Below, in pieces: positions 5,287 through 7,330 of a stretch of DNA of 7,330 bases. The notes under the pieces are model-generated. The model had not been told where the DNA came from, made no database searches, and was given only the letters and a program-made list of their open reading frames with translations. The stretch comes from Chloroflexota bacterium (GTDB lineage: Bacteria; Chloroflexota; Dormibacteria; CF-121), in the NCBI GenBank assembly GCA_005882525.1, contig VBGO01000118.1:1-7330 (forward strand). The letters run 5' to 3'. Within the stretch, counting starts at the first letter, position 1; the number at the start of each line of letters is the position of its first letter. The position numbers and the translations under genes were made by a program.

Positions 5287-5703
5287 CTAGGGCTCGTCGA
5301 CCGTGGGGGCCGCCGCATACTCGTCGTCGCTGACGTGGACGCCCCAGGTCGCGCTGTTGCCTTTGTCGTCGACTTCGACCATCGAAAGGTGCGTCATGAA
5401 CCGATTCGGAGCGGCGCCGTGCCAATGATCCTCGCCAGGTTCGAAGAACACCCGGTCGCCCGGGCGGATGACCTCAATTGGTGCACCACGCCGCTGGACG
5501 AGCCCGAGTCCCTCCGTGACGTAGATGGTCTGTCCGTTCGGATGTGTGTGCCACGCTGTGCGCGCTGCGGGGGTGAAATGGACGCTGCTTGCGTTCAGCG
5601 GCGAGACACCTGAGGGCGATGCGATGGCGTCGATGTAGGCGGCTCCGGTGAACCATTCACTCGGGCCCTCGGTCGTTCTGATGCTGTTCCTCGTGACCTT
5701 CAT
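5287..5703 (-). CDS. cupin protein, (R)-mandelonitrile lyase-like
   Basis: This encodes 138 residues from ATG 5703, with AGGA about 9 bases upstream. It is a single-domain cupin. Motif 1 is WHTHPNGQTIYVTEG (51-65) with H52, H54 and Q58; motif 2 is PGDRVFFEPGEDHWHG (81-96) with H93 and H95. The ligand set His/His/Gln/His plus a second His, with the preceding PAARTAWHTHP and following MTHLSM, matches the manganese-dependent cupin hydroxynitrile lyases and their uncharacterised relatives, which often sit next to carboxymuconolactone decarboxylases or dehydrogenases. Known members split or make cyanohydrins, but the natural substrate is usually unknown. It is the last gene of the three-gene operon, 25 bases after the tautomerase. 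Confidence 0.85.
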   Translation of the reverse strand: MKVTRNSIRTTEGPSEWFTGAAYIDAIASPSGVSPLNASSVHFTPAARTAWHTHPNGQTIYVTEGLGLVQRRGAPIEVIRPGDRVFFEPGEDHWHGAAPNRFMTHLSMVEVDDKGNSATWGVHVSDDEYAAAPTVDEP

Positions 5704-5728
5704 GGTTTCTTTTCCTGGAACGCGCTGC

Positions 5729-5956
5729 TTACATCGTGTATCCCGGCTTCTTGTATAGCTTCTCCAAGTTGTCCAGGATGTCGGGTTTATAGACTTTCTC
5801 GGCCCAACTCTTTGACGACACCTCTTCGATGGCTACCGAAACTGACTCTTCTCCATAATTCAAGATGTTCATGACGTCTTTGGATATGGCGTCGGCGACT
5901 TGGCGCTTCTGCTGTTCGGATTTGCCAGGCCAGAGCTTGACAATTACGTGGGGCAT
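5729..5956 (-). CDS. 4-oxalocrotonate tautomerase family protein, PptA-like
   Basis: This encodes 75 residues from ATG 5956, with GGAGA 6 bases upstream. After Met removal Pro2 would be the N-terminal catalytic base of the 4-OT superfamily (MPHVIVKLWPGKSEQQK). The segment VSVAIEEVSSKSW (39-51) and the end LYKKPGYTM closely resemble the E. coli PptA type, including its KKPGYSM end, more than the 62-residue 4-OT. The family catalyses keto-enol tautomerisation of unsaturated or aromatic oxo acids as small oligomers. It lies 19 bases after the dehydrogenase stop, so the two are co-transcribed. Its G+C is about 50%, clearly below its neighbours, suggesting a separate origin within the operon. Confidence 0.9.
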   Translation of the reverse strand: MPHVIVKLWPGKSEQQKRQVADAISKDVMNILNYGEESVSVAIEEVSSKSWAEKVYKPDILDNLEKLYKKPGYTM

Positions 5957-5975
5957 TGTTCTCTCCTGTTGGTTC

Positions 5976-6992
5976 TTAGGGGTGCAGCAGCACCTTGATC
6001 GCGCGGCGTTCGTCCATCGCCCGGTAGGCGTCAGCCACTTGGCCGAGCGGTAGGCTCAAATCGAAGACCTTGCCGGGATTGATCTTCCTGTTCCACACCA
6101 AGTCGACAAGCTCGGGCAGGAAACGGCGGACGGGGGCTGGCCCGCCGTGAAGGTGGACGTGGGAGAAGAATAGCTTCTCGCCGTCCAGTTCGACTTCATG
6201 TGGCACCCCCACGTAGCCCACACGGCCACCAGGCCGAGTAGAGCTGATGGCCTGCATCATCGACTCCTGCGTCCCGACGCACTCCAGCACCGAATCGGCT
6301 CCGATTCCATTCGTCAGCTCTTTGATGCGGGCCACGCCCTCGTCGCAGCGCTCCGTCACGGTGTCGGTTGCCCCGAAGTCGCAGGCGAGCTTCTGTCGCG
6401 ATCGATGCCGGCTCATAGCGATGATCCGCTCGGCTCCCATTTGCTTTGCCGACAGGACGCCAAGCAGACCGACCGCGCCATCGCCGACGACGGCGACGGT
6501 CGAGCCCGGCTTCACGTTCGCCGCATCGGCGGCGAACCAGCCGGTGCCCATGACATCCGACAGCGTCAGTAGGCTGGGTATGAGCTCCTCCGATGGGACA
6601 TCCGGCGTGGCTAATAGAGTGCCATCAGCAAGGGGGACACGCAACAACGGGGCCTGCGCGCCGCCGACGAGCTCGCGATGCTGGCAGGAGGACTGATAAC
6701 CGATCTGGCAGTTGAGACAGGTGTTGTCGGAGGCGAAGAACGAACCGATGACGAATTGGCCTCGTTTAATGGATTTGACCGCGCTTCCAAGCTCTTGGAC
6801 CGTGCCGCAATACTCGTGCCCCATTGGGGTTGGCTGGGCGGTTGGTTGGATTCCGCGGTACGGCCACAAGTCAGAGCCGCAGACACACGCCGCCGCGATT
6901 CTGATGACGGCGTCCGTCGGCTTGATGATTTTGGGATCGTCTCGCTCCTCGAAGCGAACGTCGCGCGGTCCGTAGAGGACAGCTCCCTGCAT
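5976..6992 (-). CDS. zinc-dependent alcohol dehydrogenase (MDR family)
   Basis: This encodes 338 residues from ATG 6992, with AAGGAGG (7005-6999) 6 bases upstream. The N-terminal GroES-like catalytic domain carries C38 (CVCGSDLW), H59-E60 (GHEY) and D146 (LSDVMGTG) for the catalytic zinc. The structural zinc lobe is C92-x2-C95-x7-C103, lacking the third Cys of the usual CxxCxxCx7C. The Rossmann fold has GDGAVG (170-175); after strand 2, MSRHRSR (193-199) has Ser/Arg where NAD-specific enzymes have Asp, suggesting NADP(H). The C-terminal AYRAMDERRAIKVLL is typical. It oxidises alcohols or reduces aldehydes in the cytoplasm; the substrate is unknown. It is the first gene of the operon and divergent from the XRE regulator, which likely controls it. 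Confidence 0.92.
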   Translation of the reverse strand: MQGAVLYGPRDVRFEERDDPKIIKPTDAVIRIAAACVCGSDLWPYRGIQPTAQPTPMGHEYCGTVQELGSAVKSIKRGQFVIGSFFASDNTCLNCQIGYQSSCQHRELVGGAQAPLLRVPLADGTLLATPDVPSEELIPSLLTLSDVMGTGWFAADAANVKPGSTVAVVGDGAVGLLGVLSAKQMGAERIIAMSRHRSRQKLACDFGATDTVTERCDEGVARIKELTNGIGADSVLECVGTQESMMQAISSTRPGGRVGYVGVPHEVELDGEKLFFSHVHLHGGPAPVRRFLPELVDLVWNRKINPGKVFDLSLPLGQVADAYRAMDERRAIKVLLHP

Positions 6993-7054
6993 CGTTTACC
7001 TCCTTTGTTCGCGATGCTTGCCACGGAAATCAGAATGCGCTACGATTTACCCTG

Positions 7055-7084
7055 TTACAAGATGTCAGTTTATCCTGGTATAAA
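7055..7084 (+). promoter_or_regulatory. possible promoter toward the XRE regulator
   Basis: TTACAA (7055-7060) and TATAAA (7079-7084) are separated by 18 bases. The second box lies inside the right arm of the dyad. If used, transcription would begin near 7091, after the upstream ATGs, and translation would have to start at TTG 7104. The match is moderate. Confidence 0.3.
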
Positions 7085-7330
7085 CTCTACTAGCCAATCG
7101 GAGTTGAGCCAGTTTCTGAAGAGTCGGCGGGCACGGATCTCGCCCACTGCCCTAGGCCTACCGAACGGTCGGCGTCGGCGAACGCCTGGACTGCGTAGGG
7201 AGGAAGTCGCCGAAGTCGCTGGTGTAGGCCTCACCTGGTACACCTGGCTCGAACAAGGGAGGGATATTCGAGTTTCGCGCCAGGTGCTGACCGCAATCGC
7301 ACGCGTTCTCCAGCTTGAGCCGGCAGAACG
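7062..7330 (+). CDS. MmyB-like XRE-family transcriptional regulator, N-terminal part
   Basis: The frame is open from ATG 7062 (further in-frame ATGs at 7035 and 7014) through the window end, showing 89 residues. The DNA-binding domain is plain: LSQFLKSRRARISPTALGLP (15-34), the basic run RRRRTPGLRREEVAEVAGV (37-55), then WYTWLEQGRDIRVSRQVLTA (59-78). That combination is the signature of MmyB-type HTH regulators, which normally continue into a C-terminal ligand-binding (PAS-like) domain and often sit divergent to short-chain or zinc dehydrogenases. None of the starts has a good SD. The dyad at 7068-7085 overlaps the first codons, so TTG 7104 is a realistic alternative, and it also matches the family N-terminus. 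It probably regulates the neighbouring operon and itself. Confidence 0.88.
   Translation, partial: MSVYPGINSTSQSELSQFLKSRRARISPTALGLPNGRRRRTPGLRREEVAEVAGVGLTWYTWLEQGRDIRVSRQVLTAIARVLQLEPAE
7068..7085. promoter_or_regulatory. candidate operator dyad GTTTAT-N6-ATAAAC
   Basis: This is a perfect 6-bp inverted repeat with a 6-base centre (CCTGGT), in the only AT-rich patch between the divergent dehydrogenase operon and the XRE-family regulator. Its size suits a dimeric HTH protein. It overlaps the first codons of the longest regulator frame. Confidence 0.5.

Noticed and set aside
5219..5425. Longer minus-strand frame upstream of the 30-codon ORF
   Set aside because: It overlaps the cupin gene in another frame with Arg-rich, shadow-like composition; the SD marks ATG 5218 instead.
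1..7330. CRISPR array, rRNA, transposase or integrase gene
   Set aside because: No regularly spaced repeats, rRNA-like sequence or recombinase motifs are seen; any integrase must lie outside the window.

Overview
This looks like a high-GC soil-type bacterium (about 60-65% G+C by eye). The best phylum hints are a MmyB-like XRE regulator and a stand-alone OLD-type TOPRIM protein, both common in Actinobacteria. The SD motifs, VOC, DUF1801 and DUF4386 proteins occur widely, so I do not assign a phylum. The window is an accessory patchwork: complete single genes lie among visibly broken ones.

Left part (1-3885). It opens with the C-terminal end of a VOC/glyoxalase protein, then an MFS-transporter-like C-terminal remnant, a complete DUF1801 protein (677-1135, +), and a complete endonuclease IV-like TIM-barrel protein (1240-2085, -). 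Next come a truncated PhnB-like VOC fragment, a complete TOPRIM protein (2458-3036, -) with a tiny ORF directly upstream, the C-terminal half of an alpha/beta hydrolase (3204-3581, -), and a frameshifted N-terminal piece of a family-4 glycosyltransferase (3686-about 3880, +). Four interior fragments in 3.6 kb suggest repeated insertion, deletion and decay.

Middle (3950-5286). A six-helix DUF4386 membrane protein (-) is preceded by a 28-codon leader ORF that has its own SD and overlaps it by ATGA. About 500 bases with no large gene follow. They hold the 3' half only of a tRNA-Thr(UGU) gene on the minus strand, cut at the anticodon loop, which reads as an attachment-site scar. A 17-bp direct repeat lies on both sides of it, further TGGTGG motifs sit beside the right copy, and a 30-codon ORF has a perfect SD. 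By the orientation rule for tRNA-integrated elements, the element should extend to the right (above 5037), with the intact tRNA beyond the window.

Right part (5287-7330). This is a compact minus-strand operon, in transcription order: Zn/NAD(P)-dependent alcohol dehydrogenase, a PptA-like 4-oxalocrotonate tautomerase, and an (R)-mandelonitrile lyase-like cupin. A MmyB-family XRE regulator (partial, cut by the window end) is transcribed divergently. The shared 69-bp intergenic region and the start of the regulator carry a GTTTAT-N6-ATAAAC dyad that is a good candidate operator. Together these look like a regulated small-molecule carbonyl/cyanohydrin/dienol conversion cassette, probably cargo of the tRNA-integrated element.
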